This document shows, in pieces, positions 34,906 through 43,499 of a stretch of 48,890 nt of DNA; within the stretch, counting starts at the first letter, position 1; the number at the start of each line of letters is the position of its first letter. Below the pieces are notes generated by a model that did no database searches, was not told the DNA's origin, and saw only the letters and a list, made by a program, of their open reading frames with translations. This stretch comes from SAR86 cluster bacterium (GTDB lineage: Bacteria > Pseudomonadota > Gammaproteobacteria > Pseudomonadales > Pseudohongiellaceae), in NCBI GenBank assembly GCA_002401885.1, contig NVUL01000015.1, positions 1 to 48,890 on the forward strand, read 5' to 3'. Made by a program: the position numbers and the translations under genes.

Positions 34906-35213
34906 CCGACATAGTTGTTGGGAACAACTGATTTCGAGGCATGTGACCGTTGGGGTGACCTGCCTCATGGTCTTGGTGGTTTTCTAGCTATGGGACATTA
35001 AGCAGGCCAGCAAGATGATTGCGGCGAAAAAGAGGGAGGTTGCAGAAACGCTGTTGGCTGCCGCAGAAGACCCAGGCCAGGCAGCATCCCCAATCAACTA
35101 AAGTCGCTAGAATCCAGATTGTTGCAGCAAGTCATTCCATCGAATGATCTGTTTTATTGCTGTCATTCTAGGTAAACTGTGTCGCGATTATTGAACTGAA
35201 AAGGTAGTAATGA
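34906..35213 (+). other. 308-bp intergenic region with possible ORF remnant
   Basis: A hydrophobic reading (VTVGVTCLMVLVVF) ends in TAG at 34984-34986. The same frame then continues LWDIKQASKMIAAKKREV and onward to TAA at 35101, with an ATG at 35015. It looks like a membrane-anchored small protein interrupted by a stop, or just chance. No good ribosome binding site is visible. Confidence 0.3.
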
Positions 35214-35945
35214 ATGGCTTCTCCAGTAGCTCTGCAAAACGATAAACACGCAAAACTAAAAATCACCGAATCCGGCGACTACGCGCGCTACAAAGATCAG
35301 CACCTGATCCCTATCATCGCGCCGGACTTCTTCACCCTGTGTGCAGAATTTCCGGTGGTCTTCGTCAAAGACAGCACCGGTGACCAGTTCGTACCTGTTG
35401 CCATCATGGGCCTCAGAGAGGGCCAGAATCTCTACTGCCAAACCGAGGAGTGGAAGGCACAAGTCGTACCCATAAGATTCAGCAATGCCCCATTCTCGAT
35501 AGTGCGAATAGACGCAGAAAGCGACCAGCTCGCAGTACTCGTCGATGAAGAGAGTTCCATGCTAAGTGAGACGAAAGGCACGCCTTTGTTCAAAGAAGAT
35601 GGAGAGAGGTCAGAATACCTAGAAAAGAAAATGGAATATCTGGTCAATACCGCGCAGCAGACTGTGCAAACCGAAAACATCTGCAAGCTATTAAAAGAGA
35701 AGGATCTGTTAACGACACAGCAACTGCAACTGCAACATCGCCAAGACTCCCAGCGTTATGACATCAATGGTGTGTATACAGTCGATGAGAAGAAGCTCAA
35801 TGCGCTGTCCGATGAAGAGTTTTTAGATCTGCGCAAGCAGGGAATCATCCCGCTGATCTACGCGCATTTAAGCTCTCTTCAGCAGCTTAGAAGAATTTCC
35901 GAGATGCAGTACAATGCGGATAAGGCAGCCGAAGCTAGCGCTTAG
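35214..35945 (+). CDS. SapC family protein
   Basis: The 243-aa protein matches SapC: HLIPIIAPDFFTLCAEFPVVFVKDSTGDQFVPVAIMGLREGQNLY near the N-terminus, then IRFSNAPFSIVRI and LFKEDGERSEYLEKKMEYL. The family is named for S-layer-linked SapC proteins; the role in gammaproteobacteria is unknown. It has no signal peptide. The last 60 residues are a helical, charged tail. It is monocistronic with a strong bidirectional terminator. ATG 35214 has AAGGTAG about eight bases upstream. Confidence 0.85.
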   Translation: MASPVALQNDKHAKLKITESGDYARYKDQHLIPIIAPDFFTLCAEFPVVFVKDSTGDQFVPVAIMGLREGQNLYCQTEEWKAQVVPIRFSNAPFSIVRIDAESDQLAVLVDEESSMLSETKGTPLFKEDGERSEYLEKKMEYLVNTAQQTVQTENICKLLKEKDLLTTQQLQLQHRQDSQRYDINGVYTVDEKKLNALSDEEFLDLRKQGIIPLIYAHLSSLQQLRRISEMQYNADKAAEASA

Positions 35946-35958
35946 ATCTGCTGGTGAA

Positions 35959-35996
35959 AAAAAAGCCCAATCACTCAGCAGTGCTTGGGCTTTTTT
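35959..35996. terminator. bidirectional Rho-independent terminator
   Basis: AAAAAAGCCCAA and TTGGGCTTTTTT form a 12-bp stem around a 14-base loop. A- and T-tracts on both arms allow termination of the SapC gene (+) and of the porin gene (-). Confidence 0.9.
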
Positions 35997-36053
35997 ATGT
36001 GCTTTATAAGCTGATGCTGACGGCGTGAATATGAGCTTGTCAGTAAGAGCGAT

Positions 36054-37433
36054 TTAGAAGTCGATCTTCGTTCCGATGTAGAAGAACTCAGATTGCTCGT
36101 CGATAAGGTCTTTCGAGTCAAGAAGGATCAACCCACTATCGATACGGACATTACCGGGCGCCACGCTCCATCGTATTCTCAACTCAAGATGCTGACCCAT
36201 ATAGTCGCCGCTACTGCCAGTAACATCACGTTGGCCCGTTCTTCCCCAGCTGTCTTTGTCCTCGGCGAGCCAGAAATGGCGATAGTCTGCCATTAAGCTG
36301 ATATTTGCCCAAGGCGTCGCAGTTAAACGAATGCCCGGCGTAATAATATTGCTGCGGCTAATCGGTGCATAGAGAGATACCGGACCAAATTCGGGGGTGG
36401 TCACACCGAGGATTGTATCGAAGCGGCCACTGTCTCGATCTGCTGGACTCTCGTCACCGCTAGCGTAGTTGAATTCGAAGATTGCTCGAAGTCTGGACGG
36501 CGTATCGAAGCTATAGGCCAATTCCACCCGCTGGTAGAATGCCTGGTGATCGAGATCCACGGTATCAAGAGGGTTGCTCGATGCTCTGCGCTCGCCTGTC
36601 TGGAAAATCGACTCCCAATTTATGTCCCACTCGTTGATTGCTGCTGTAGAGCGGACGCGAAAACCGAAAGTATGCAAATTACGATTGCTGGTTTGTAATT
36701 TTCTGGTGTCTTTCTCTTTCAGTGCAATGTAGTAAGTTTCTAGATCTAGGTCGACATCTAAAAGAGAGGGTAAAAGATTCGGCAGATTTGCGAATACGCC
36801 ATGAAGCCGCAGTGCCTCACTAGATTTGTCTGCTCTATGCTCATTGTCGAGCAAGCTCAAACGGTCTCGAGGCGTTCGTCGTACCGGCTGCGCCGATAAG
36901 AATTTAAACTCGTTGCCATTCGCCTGTGTATGACTGAATGAGACGCCATCAAGTGCATTGATAGAATTGCGGTAACGGTTTCTGGCTATGAGAGTTCGGC
37001 TTCCCCAATCCTGCGTGAATCGACCGACACGCACCTCGCTGGAGTTATTGACGCCAAATTTATAGCCGACATTCGCCTGCAATAGGTCGAGAGTGCTGAC
37101 GTTTGAGTTGCTAAGCCGCGAGTCTCTATCGGCTTGGCCCTGTCGCGCATCCACCAGTTCGATCTGGGCGCTAAAGCGGTCTCGCTTGTACTGCGCGTCC
37201 AGAGTTGTGCGCAGAAAGAACGCGCCATCGTTGGGGCTGGCGCCGACAAAAACATTGCCGTCGTAGTGCTCGAAGCGCGATTGATGTTCGCCACTTAGTG
37301 TGAAACCCTCTTCCAATCCGAGAGCATCAGATAGAGTCCATGGACCATCGGCTGCATGGAGCGAGTTACTGATTAGTAGGGCGGTAGAGAGAGCTAAGAG
37401 ATGTTTGATCGCGCAAGTTGCTTTTGAGAACAT
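36054..37433 (-). CDS. AlgE-like alginate-export-family outer-membrane porin
   Basis: The 459-aa protein has a signal peptide (cleaved near SLHAA), an 18-strand-like barrel and the terminal aromatic (IGTKIDF). LRTTLDAQYKRDRFSAQIELVDARQGQ and VGRFTQDWGSRTLIARNRYRNSINALDGV are typical of the alginate export family. Despite the name, many members transport other anionic or aromatic substrates. No alginate genes are nearby. The ATG is weakly preceded by a binding site (AACGATAAT). A 59-aa membrane protein follows upstream on the same strand, 115 bp away. Confidence 0.82.
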   Translation of the reverse strand: MFSKATCAIKHLLALSTALLISNSLHAADGPWTLSDALGLEEGFTLSGEHQSRFEHYDGNVFVGASPNDGAFFLRTTLDAQYKRDRFSAQIELVDARQGQADRDSRLSNSNVSTLDLLQANVGYKFGVNNSSEVRVGRFTQDWGSRTLIARNRYRNSINALDGVSFSHTQANGNEFKFLSAQPVRRTPRDRLSLLDNEHRADKSSEALRLHGVFANLPNLLPSLLDVDLDLETYYIALKEKDTRKLQTSNRNLHTFGFRVRSTAAINEWDINWESIFQTGERRASSNPLDTVDLDHQAFYQRVELAYSFDTPSRLRAIFEFNYASGDESPADRDSGRFDTILGVTTPEFGPVSLYAPISRSNIITPGIRLTATPWANISLMADYRHFWLAEDKDSWGRTGQRDVTGSSGDYMGQHLELRIRWSVAPGNVRIDSGLILLDSKDLIDEQSEFFYIGTKIDF

Positions 37434-37548
37434 ATAATTATCGTTTCTAGTTAATAGGGCGCCGCCAATGCTACACCAGTCCTAGGCTGAGTTCACTTCC
37501 CAATCCGATGTGAGTAAATATTTAAATCTGAGACTTGAGTCGGACACG

Positions 37549-37728
37549 CTAGCCCATAAAATAGCGTATAGCCATGCCGATTATGAGGACAGCCATTAAT
37601 GCTGGCATGTAGCGAGTCATCTTGCCCAGCTCCTCATCTGACTTCTCCGTGCTGTATTTTTCAAGCAATGGAATGCCAACGATTAGTACCAAAAAGAGTA
37701 TGGCGAGTATCGATAGTAAGACTGTCAT
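37549..37728 (-). CDS. 59-aa two-helix membrane protein
   Basis: This ORF on the minus strand runs from ATG 37728 to TAG 37549. It has two clear membrane helices (TVLLSILAILFLVLIVGIPL and MPALMAVLIIGMAIRYFM) joined by a charged loop (EKYSTEKSDEELGKMTR). This hairpin layout and clean stop argue for a real small inner-membrane protein. No strong ribosome binding site is visible (GGTG only). I do not recognise the family. It lies upstream of the porin gene on the same strand and could be its partner. Confidence 0.6.
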   Translation of the reverse strand: MTVLLSILAILFLVLIVGIPLLEKYSTEKSDEELGKMTRYMPALMAVLIIGMAIRYFMG

Positions 37729-37886
37729 TGGATAGCACCGGCAATGTTCGAGTGAGGAGTAGTTTGATTCTAAATGGAAATGACAGGCTTTGCATTGAGT
37801 CCATCGAGCGAGAAGGGCAATAGGTGCAAAATACTGTATATTAACGCTGACTCCACATATAAGAAGCTATAACAAAGGTGGTCACC

Positions 37887-38807
37887 ATGATCAGTTCTGC
37901 GGATCTATTCTCCCTCACACTCCTCGCCACTGGCGGGCTCTATGCCTGCATGCTCGCCTACTTCAATGGGCTGGTAGGAGCAAAACGCCCTAATTCTCAA
38001 ATCATGTGGAATTCAGAGCCCGTCATCTGGATCATCACTCTGTTGCTTACATTCTCGGTCGTATTCAAAATCGTTGAGCCAGGGGGAGTAGAAGGGCCCG
38101 GCGTTTGGTACCTGATTGGCACAGGTAATCTGCTGGTGATCTACATCTATCTTGTTATAGAACTAGCGCGCCATGATCTACCAAAAATCGGCTATTGGGG
38201 TATGGCGGCACTGACGGCAGCCGCCGTCATTTACACGACGGCAACTATCGTCATGGGGTTTTCAACTCAAACAATGGATCTTGGTTTCTATAAGGATGTG
38301 CTAGCGACCTTGATGGCGACCATGACCTACTTACTCTTGCTCGTGCTTGTATTTAATCTGCTGCGATCTTTTCGAAGTTCGCTGATGAAAATCTGGATGG
38401 CAGATCCAGATTCTCGAGACCGATTAACGGCCGGTGGAATTGCAGTCAGCACGACAGGAGAGGTTAGCAATCCGCAAGGGGCTCTTTCTGATATCAACCT
38501 GGAGCTTGGAGAAAAAACTGAATCTGCAACTTTAAATCCTGGTGGCGGCATCATCGTCGACTTTGGTATCCGTCGCATCGAAGATCATGGTTTTAGATCC
38601 GACCTGCGAATTGCGAGTAGCAATACGGAACAGCCCATCGTGGTGGAAGTAAGTAATGATAAGCTAAACTGGGAAGTGTGCGAACGAGAAGACAAGATTC
38701 TCACCGACTGGGATGTGCCCTACTTCAATAGTCCGTGGAGGTACGTTCGCGTTCGTAATACGAGTGAGGATGCTATCGATATATCAGAAGTCTATGATTT
38801 GGATTGA
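37887..38807 (+). CDS. polytopic membrane protein with C-terminal discoidin-like domain
   Basis: The chosen ATG 37887 follows AAAGGTGG; a GTG at 37878 is an alternative. The 306-aa product has about five helices (about 5-28, 45-62, 77-95, 105-126 and 136-160) and a cytosolic or periplasmic tail. The tail (about 180-306) shows strand patterns of discoidin/F5-8-type domains: GGIIVDFGIRRIEDHGF, VVEVSNDKLNWEV and the end WRYVRVRNTSEDAIDISEVY. Discoidin domains bind carbohydrates or lipids. No family is recognised for the fusion. The calls for the tail rest on pattern resemblance. Confidence 0.6.
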   Translation: MISSADLFSLTLLATGGLYACMLAYFNGLVGAKRPNSQIMWNSEPVIWIITLLLTFSVVFKIVEPGGVEGPGVWYLIGTGNLLVIYIYLVIELARHDLPKIGYWGMAALTAAAVIYTTATIVMGFSTQTMDLGFYKDVLATLMATMTYLLLLVLVFNLLRSFRSSLMKIWMADPDSRDRLTAGGIAVSTTGEVSNPQGALSDINLELGEKTESATLNPGGGIIVDFGIRRIEDHGFRSDLRIASSNTEQPIVVEVSNDKLNWEVCEREDKILTDWDVPYFNSPWRYVRVRNTSEDAIDISEVYDLD

Positions 38808-38861
38808 AGGGCCGCGATGGGCTCGTTACATTCAATCTCTTCAGCAATGGCTTGGCACTAT

Positions 38862-40691
38862 TCAGGAATCTTTAGTCGGTTTCTTTATTCCCAGCGTTTT
38901 CATTTGATAGGCGAGGGTTGAAGGTTTTAGACCTAACAACACCGCCGCGCCATCGTCTCCCCACGTTCTCCAATTGGCGTGTTGTAAGGCTGCCGTAATA
39001 TTCGCTTTTTCCAATTCTCTGAATTCAGCGCTGGTTAGGTAGGCAGTTGCTGGCTGTGAGTGCGTGGCAGCGTTGAGCGTTTCTCTCGGTCCTGTGGCGA
39101 GCGCCAGGTCGAGTCTAAGTTTCTTACTTGTCGAAGAAATAACTGCACGGTCGATGGTGTTTTTCAGCTCGCGAATATTTCCCGGCCAGCTGTGGCTCTT
39201 AAGCGAAGTAAACTGATTTTGCGTTAGCGTCAGTGACTCGCGCCCTAGTTCTCTGCAGGCTTTTTCAAGAAAGCTTATGGCAAGAGGCATGACATCATTG
39301 ATGCGTTCTCGTAGCGGAGGTACTTCAATCGGAAACACACTGAGTCGATAGAATAGGTCCTCTCTGAAACGGCCATCTTTCACCTCTGTGGCGAGATCGC
39401 GATTTGTTGCGGCAACTACTCGCACGTTAACTCGCATGGTTTTGTCGTCACCGACTCGCTCAAATTCACTTTCCTGAAGTGCGCGTAATAGTTTCCCCTG
39501 CTGTGCTAAAGGTATTTCTCCTACCTCGTCGAGAAATAGTGTGCCGCCGTCTGCAAGTTGCAGCCGTCCGATTCTGTCTTGATGGGCTCCGGTAAAGGAG
39601 CCTTTCACATGACCAAAAAATTCACTCTCAAAAAGTTCATTGGGAATAGACGCGCAATTTACTTTAACGAGGGGACAGTCAGCTCTGTCGCTCTTGGTGT
39701 GAATCGCGCGAGCGATCATCTCTTTGCCGACACCCGACTCGCCGAGTATAAGAACGCTAGCAGGAGTTTGTGCGACAGCCTCTACTTGGGCTAGCGTGCG
39801 TTTCAGTGCCTCGCTTTCTCCAATGATTTCTCCAAAACTTCCAGAGTCATTAACTTCGTCTCTGAGGTAGTCGCGCTCTAGTTCCAGTCTTTCTTTCAGC
39901 TCTTTAATTTCCTCAAAAGCGAGTTCGCGCTCTTTCTCGAGAGCTTTGCGATCAGAGATATCTCTAAAAACAATTACCGCGCCTGTGAGTTTTCCGTCCT
40001 GAACGATGGGTGTGCTTGTGTACTCGACGGGCACCGCTGAGCCATCGGTGTGCCAGAACACTTCGTTCTCTACTCTGTGGACTTCCCCATCTTGAATGGA
40101 TGCGTATATAGGGCAATCAATCCTTGGGTACTTGCTGCCGTCAGCATGCGAGTGGTGATGTATCTCATGTGAGAAGCGGCCCATAACATCATCTGCCTTC
40201 CAGCCAAGGATCGCGGTGGATGCGCGGTTGCTAAAGGTGATTCTCCCTTCGCTATCCAAGCCGTAAACACCTTCACCGGCGCTATCGAGTATTAACTGGT
40301 ATTGAGAGCGAAGCTGTTCCAGCTCAACAGATTCCTCGGCGCAGTTATCGGTGATGGTCGCGAGAAGAATCAAACAGGGCTCCAGCGTGTCGCCAGCACT
40401 AGCGCACCAAGCTGAAACCGTGGCAGGGATGGTCTCGCCGGCGATCAACAAATTTACTTGGTAGTCGGAGATTGCACCTGCTTGATCAAACAAATTCTCC
40501 AGCTGCGTCTCCAGCTCGGGGCGCTCAATCAAGTCTAGCAAGTCGCCAGCAGGAATCGCTGGCTCTTCATTTATAGGCAGGTCGATTCTGTCCCGCCAAG
40601 GCCTGCTTAGAGCTCGGCACGTAAGCCCGCTATCGAGCATCAGAACCAAAGCAGGGGAATCTGCGAAGGCCCAATCATTTGCTGTTTTCAT
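38862..40691 (-). CDS. sigma-54-dependent activator with PAS, AAA+ and Fis-type HTH domains
   Basis: The 609-aa enhancer-binding protein has an N-terminal PAS-like domain (about 10-115) and a second PAS domain (about 128-248). A coiled linker (about 250-280) and an AAA+ domain follow: Walker A GESGVGKE 317-324, GSFTGA loop 364-369, Walker B GGTLFLDEVG and R-finger region FREDLFYRL. The C-terminal Fis-type HTH is about 577-602 (LGLKPSTLAYQMKTLGI). The second PAS carries an unusual His/Cys cluster (EIHHHSHADGSKYPRIDCPIY). It faces a sigma-54 promoter and three palindromes upstream of the adjacent operon, so it is its presumed activator. AGGGA precedes ATG. Confidence 0.93.
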   Translation of the reverse strand: MKTANDWAFADSPALVLMLDSGLTCRALSRPWRDRIDLPINEEPAIPAGDLLDLIERPELETQLENLFDQAGAISDYQVNLLIAGETIPATVSAWCASAGDTLEPCLILLATITDNCAEESVELEQLRSQYQLILDSAGEGVYGLDSEGRITFSNRASTAILGWKADDVMGRFSHEIHHHSHADGSKYPRIDCPIYASIQDGEVHRVENEVFWHTDGSAVPVEYTSTPIVQDGKLTGAVIVFRDISDRKALEKERELAFEEIKELKERLELERDYLRDEVNDSGSFGEIIGESEALKRTLAQVEAVAQTPASVLILGESGVGKEMIARAIHTKSDRADCPLVKVNCASIPNELFESEFFGHVKGSFTGAHQDRIGRLQLADGGTLFLDEVGEIPLAQQGKLLRALQESEFERVGDDKTMRVNVRVVAATNRDLATEVKDGRFREDLFYRLSVFPIEVPPLRERINDVMPLAISFLEKACRELGRESLTLTQNQFTSLKSHSWPGNIRELKNTIDRAVISSTSKKLRLDLALATGPRETLNAATHSQPATAYLTSAEFRELEKANITAALQHANWRTWGDDGAAVLLGLKPSTLAYQMKTLGIKKPTKDS

Positions 40692-40701
40692 GTCCCTGAT
40701 T

Positions 40702-40757
40702 CCTCAAATAATTGAGGATTAGACCACAGATAGTTGTGGACCACAAATACTTGTGGT
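40702..40757. promoter_or_regulatory. three palindromic activator-binding-site candidates
   Basis: Three palindromes lie in a row: CCTCAA-N4-TTGAGG (40702-40717), CCACA-N6-TGTGG (40724-40739) and ACCACA-N6-TGTGGT (40740-40757). The last two share a core CCACA-N6-TGTGG and sit about 16 bp apart. They are about 70-130 bp upstream of the expected transcription start of the sigma-54 promoter, where enhancer-binding proteins bind. Confidence 0.72.
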
Positions 40758-40801
40758 TGTCGGAATATAGTTAACCCATTGATTAATTTGATAATTACTA
40801 G

Positions 40802-40818
40802 TTGGCACGGTCAGTGCT
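40802..40818 (+). promoter_or_regulatory. sigma-54 (-24/-12) promoter
   Basis: TTGGCACGGTCAGTGCT matches the sigma-54 consensus, TGGCACG-N4-TTGCW, with one mismatch. The invariant GG (40804-40805) and GC (40816-40817) are separated by exactly ten bases. Transcription should start about 40829, 45-50 bases before the first ATG at 40876. Confidence 0.88.
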
Positions 40819-40875
40819 ATATCAGGATTGTAATCACGCTACTTAGATTCAACGGGAAAGCTTAGGAGAAGTGCA

Positions 40876-41043
40876 ATGAATAACACCGATGAAGAAACAG
40901 TTTTTGTCGACTACGACTCAGCATCTGCTGCCGAACCCGAGCGTTTGCAGGATGAGTACTGGACATTCGAATTTGAGGCGATGACTGAGGTGCCAACTGC
41001 ACTAGCCGCCTACGTCTCGCATCAACACACTTTCGACCTCTAG
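40876..41043 (+). CDS. 55-aa acidic small protein, first gene of the sigma-54 operon
   Basis: ATG 40876 follows AGGAGAAG with good spacing and gives 55 residues before TAG 41043. The protein is strongly acidic, with many Glu and Asp in MNNTDEETVFVDYDSAS and LQDEYWTFEFEAM, and ends VSHQHTFDL. It has no signal peptide. No family is recognised. Being first behind the sigma-54 promoter, it is probably an accessory factor, chaperone or leader peptide of the operon. The next gene starts 24 bases later. Confidence 0.72.
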   Translation: MNNTDEETVFVDYDSASAAEPERLQDEYWTFEFEAMTEVPTALAAYVSHQHTFDL

Positions 41044-41067
41044 GTCTTAAGAAAAGGAATTAACAAA

Positions 41068-41496
41068 ATGCAAAGCCAACCACTCCCTCCATTCACTTTG
41101 GAGTCTGCGAAACAGAAAGTTCAAGCCGCGGAGGACGCATGGAACTCGCGCGATGCCGAGCGAGTCGCCCAGGCGTATAGCGTCGATTCTACATGGAGAA
41201 ACAGAGATGAGTTTTTTCAGGGACGGAAATCGATTCAGGAATTCCTAAAAGGCAAGTGGGAGAGAGAACTTCACTACAAGCTAATGAAGGAGCTCTGGGC
41301 GCACAGCGACAATCGTATCTCCGTGCGTTTTGAATACGAATGGCAGCATGCAGAAACGGGACAGTGGTATCGCACTCATGGCAATGAACATTGGGAATTC
41401 GACGAGGACGGTTACATGCGCCGCCGTGACATGAGTGCGAATGACATTCCCATCAACTCCGCTGACCGGCGTATCGGTTATGAGCAAATAGACTAG
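41068..41496 (+). CDS. DUF1348 (NTF2/SnoaL-like) family protein
   Basis: The 142-aa protein fits DUF1348, an NTF2-like fold: [42 protein letters not shown] at the N-terminus and [28 protein letters not shown] in the centre, ending [11 protein letters not shown]. The family has conserved Trp, Arg and His residues in the cavity but no established reaction. AAGGAATTAAC precedes ATG. It is the second gene of the sigma-54 cluster; presumably a small binding or enzymatic partner for the two exported hydrolases, although it has no signal peptide itself. Confidence 0.87.
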   Translation: MQSQPLPPFTLESAKQKVQAAEDAWNSRDAERVAQAYSVDSTWRNRDEFFQGRKSIQEFLKGKWERELHYKLMKELWAHSDNRISVRFEYEWQHAETGQWYRTHGNEHWEFDEDGYMRRRDMSANDIPINSADRRIGYEQID

Positions 41497-41534
41497 TAAC
41501 TAACCGAATCATCAATTAACTAGAGGAAACTATC

Positions 41535-42269
41535 ATGAACGCATTAATAAAAATGACAGCAGGCTTACTACTACTTAGTGGAGCCGCCGCGCAGGCGCAA
41601 CTCCCCGACCCCGGTATGGAGATTGTCCCCGGACGAACAGCCTTAGTGGTAACTGATCCACAGAATGATTTTCTCAGCCCTGATGGTGTTGCCTGGGGCG
41701 TTGTTGGCAAGAGCGTCACTGAGAACAATACGGTCAAGAACATCGATTCTTTGTTCAGTGTGGCGAAAGCAGTCGACATGCCAGTATTTATTTCGCCGCA
41801 TTATTATTACCCAACTGACCACGGCTGGAAATTTGAAGGTGCCTTGGAAAAGCTCATGCACAACATCGGCATGTTCGATCGAAAAGGGCACCTGGACACA
41901 CACGGCTTTGAAGGCTCTGGTGCTGACTGGTTAGAACAGTACAAGCCCTACATCAATGATGGCGCGACAGTCGTAACTAATCCGCACAAGGTGTTTGGTC
42001 CGGAAACCAACGATCTAGTCTTACAGCTGCGTAAGCGCGGAGTCGACAAGGTCATTCTTGCGGGCATGTCTGCAAACCTGTGTACCGAATCGCATATGCG
42101 TGAACTCATCGAACAGGGCTTTGAAGTTGTAGTGGTAAGCGATGCTACCGCGGCTGCGCAAGTTGCTGAGGGCGATGGCTATCAGGCGGCGTTGGTAAAT
42201 TTCCGCTTCATCGCCAATTCGGTTTGGACTACGGATCAAACGGTGGAAAAAATTCAGAACAGTCTCTAA
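41535..42269 (+). CDS. exported isochorismatase-fold cysteine hydrolase
   Basis: The 244-aa product has a Sec signal peptide (MNALIKMTAGLLLLSGAAAQ, cleaved near AQAQ), which is unusual for this mostly cytosolic fold. The triad is complete: Asp41 in VVTDPQNDF, Lys152 in NPHKVFGP and Cys183 in SANLCTESH. The fold hydrolyses amides, nicotinamide, isochorismate or related bonds. The HYYYPTDHGWKF region suggests a distinct subfamily. AGGAAAC precedes ATG. It is third in the sigma-54 cluster, followed by an exported alpha/beta hydrolase. The substrate must be periplasmic. Confidence 0.9.
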   Translation: MNALIKMTAGLLLLSGAAAQAQLPDPGMEIVPGRTALVVTDPQNDFLSPDGVAWGVVGKSVTENNTVKNIDSLFSVAKAVDMPVFISPHYYYPTDHGWKFEGALEKLMHNIGMFDRKGHLDTHGFEGSGADWLEQYKPYINDGATVVTNPHKVFGPETNDLVLQLRKRGVDKVILAGMSANLCTESHMRELIEQGFEVVVVSDATAAAQVAEGDGYQAALVNFRFIANSVWTTDQTVEKIQNSL

Positions 42270-42358
42270 CTACACAGGAAAGAGAAGTTCGGATCGGCAA
42301 TACAGCGCGGAAGACAGAGTACTCATAGCAAATATTTTCTATAGATTGGAGAAAGACA

Positions 42359-43423
42359 ATGAAGAAACTAACAATCAATCAAACGTTGACCGCCTTGCTA
42401 CCTGCACTGGTGGCAGCAACTCTACTGATCTCGTGGTCCATTCCTGCGAATGCAGATGTGAACGGCAATACAAATAATGTTGCCTACAAGACTGTAGAAA
42501 TCGAAGGGCTGGATATTTTCTACCGCGAAGCCGGCAACCCGGAGAATCCAACTCTCTTGCTATTGCACGGGTTCCCAACCTCGTCACATATGTTCAGGGA
42601 GCTAATGCCGGCGCTAGCGGATGAATATCATCTGATTGCACCTGACTATCCGGGCTACGGCTATAGCTCTATGCCGAGCGTGTCGGAGTTCGAATATTCG
42701 TTCGACAATATCGCTCGAATCATGGGTAAGCTAGTGGACGACATCGGCATCGATGATTACAGCCTCTACCTTATGGACTACGGCGCACCCATCGGCTACC
42801 GACTAGCAGCTGCTCAACCGGAGCGCATTGAAACACTAGTAATCCAGAATGGTAATGCCTATATGGAAGGGTTAGACAATGACTTCTGGGAGCCGATTCG
42901 CGAGTACTGGAAAGACCGCGACGCGGTGAATTCCGGGCTGGATAACGCTTGGTGGAAAAACGTAAAGACCGCCTACAAGCAGCCCGAGATGAGTAACGAC
43001 CAGGCGCTAAGATTTCTGCTGACGCTAGGCGCGACGAAATGGCAATACACCAACGGTGTGAGCGACGTTGAGGCAGTAAGTCCAGATACCTGGGGCCATG
43101 TACAACCGCTGTTGGATCGAGAGGGCAATCAGGAGATACAACTGCAGATGTTCTACAGCTATGGATCCAACCCTGAACTGTACCCAAGCTGGCAGCAATA
43201 TTTTCGTGATCACCAGCCGCCTACATTAATAGTCTGGGGTCAGAACGATGAGATATTTCCTGCAGCAGGCGCCGAGCCCTATAAGAGAGATTTAGAGAAC
43301 TTGGATTACTACTTGCTGGACACCGGGCACTTCGCTTTGGAAACCCACGTGGATGAAATTGCAGATCGTATGCGCACTTTTCTCAATCGTGAACTGCCGC
43401 AATCTTCCCCGGCCGCTGACTAG
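42359..43423 (+). CDS. exported alpha/beta hydrolase with Asp nucleophile
   Basis: The 354-aa protein has a signal peptide (cleaved near ANAD). The oxyanion motif [10 protein letters not shown] (from H70) and the nucleophile elbow [15 protein letters not shown] carry Asp140 where lipases have Ser. The acid is Asp296 in WGQNDEIFP and the base His323 in DTGHFALE. An aspartate nucleophile is typical of haloalkane dehalogenases and epoxide hydrolases, so a halide, epoxide or related electrophile may be the substrate. A family sharing this MDYGAP elbow is widespread. It is 89 bp after the isochorismatase gene, with a terminator right after the stop. Confidence 0.9.
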   Translation: MKKLTINQTLTALLPALVAATLLISWSIPANADVNGNTNNVAYKTVEIEGLDIFYREAGNPENPTLLLLHGFPTSSHMFRELMPALADEYHLIAPDYPGYGYSSMPSVSEFEYSFDNIARIMGKLVDDIGIDDYSLYLMDYGAPIGYRLAAAQPERIETLVIQNGNAYMEGLDNDFWEPIREYWKDRDAVNSGLDNAWWKNVKTAYKQPEMSNDQALRFLLTLGATKWQYTNGVSDVEAVSPDTWGHVQPLLDREGNQEIQLQMFYSYGSNPELYPSWQQYFRDHQPPTLIVWGQNDEIFPAAGAEPYKRDLENLDYYLLDTGHFALETHVDEIADRMRTFLNRELPQSSPAAD

Positions 43424-43434
43424 CGCGCCACTTA

Positions 43435-43465
43435 ATGCGGCCACACCCCGTGGCCGCATATTTTT
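43435..43465 (+). terminator. Rho-independent terminator after the alpha/beta hydrolase
   Basis: ATGCGGCCAC-ACCCC-GTGGCCGCAT is a perfect 10-bp stem followed by ATTTTT. It separates the PPOX-like gene from the sigma-54 operon or reduces its expression. Confidence 0.9.
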
Positions 43466-43499
43466 AAACTTACAACTAGCTAAGATTCCTGGATCAGAC

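Noticed and set aside
36054-37433. Alginate export locus
   Set aside because: The porin matches the alginate export family in sequence pattern, but no alginate synthesis or modification genes are nearby.
43353-43499. Longer N-terminus for the PPOX-like protein
   Set aside because: It would start inside the alpha/beta hydrolase gene and translate through the hydrolase stop region and the terminator hairpin; ATG 43500 gives the normal N-terminus.
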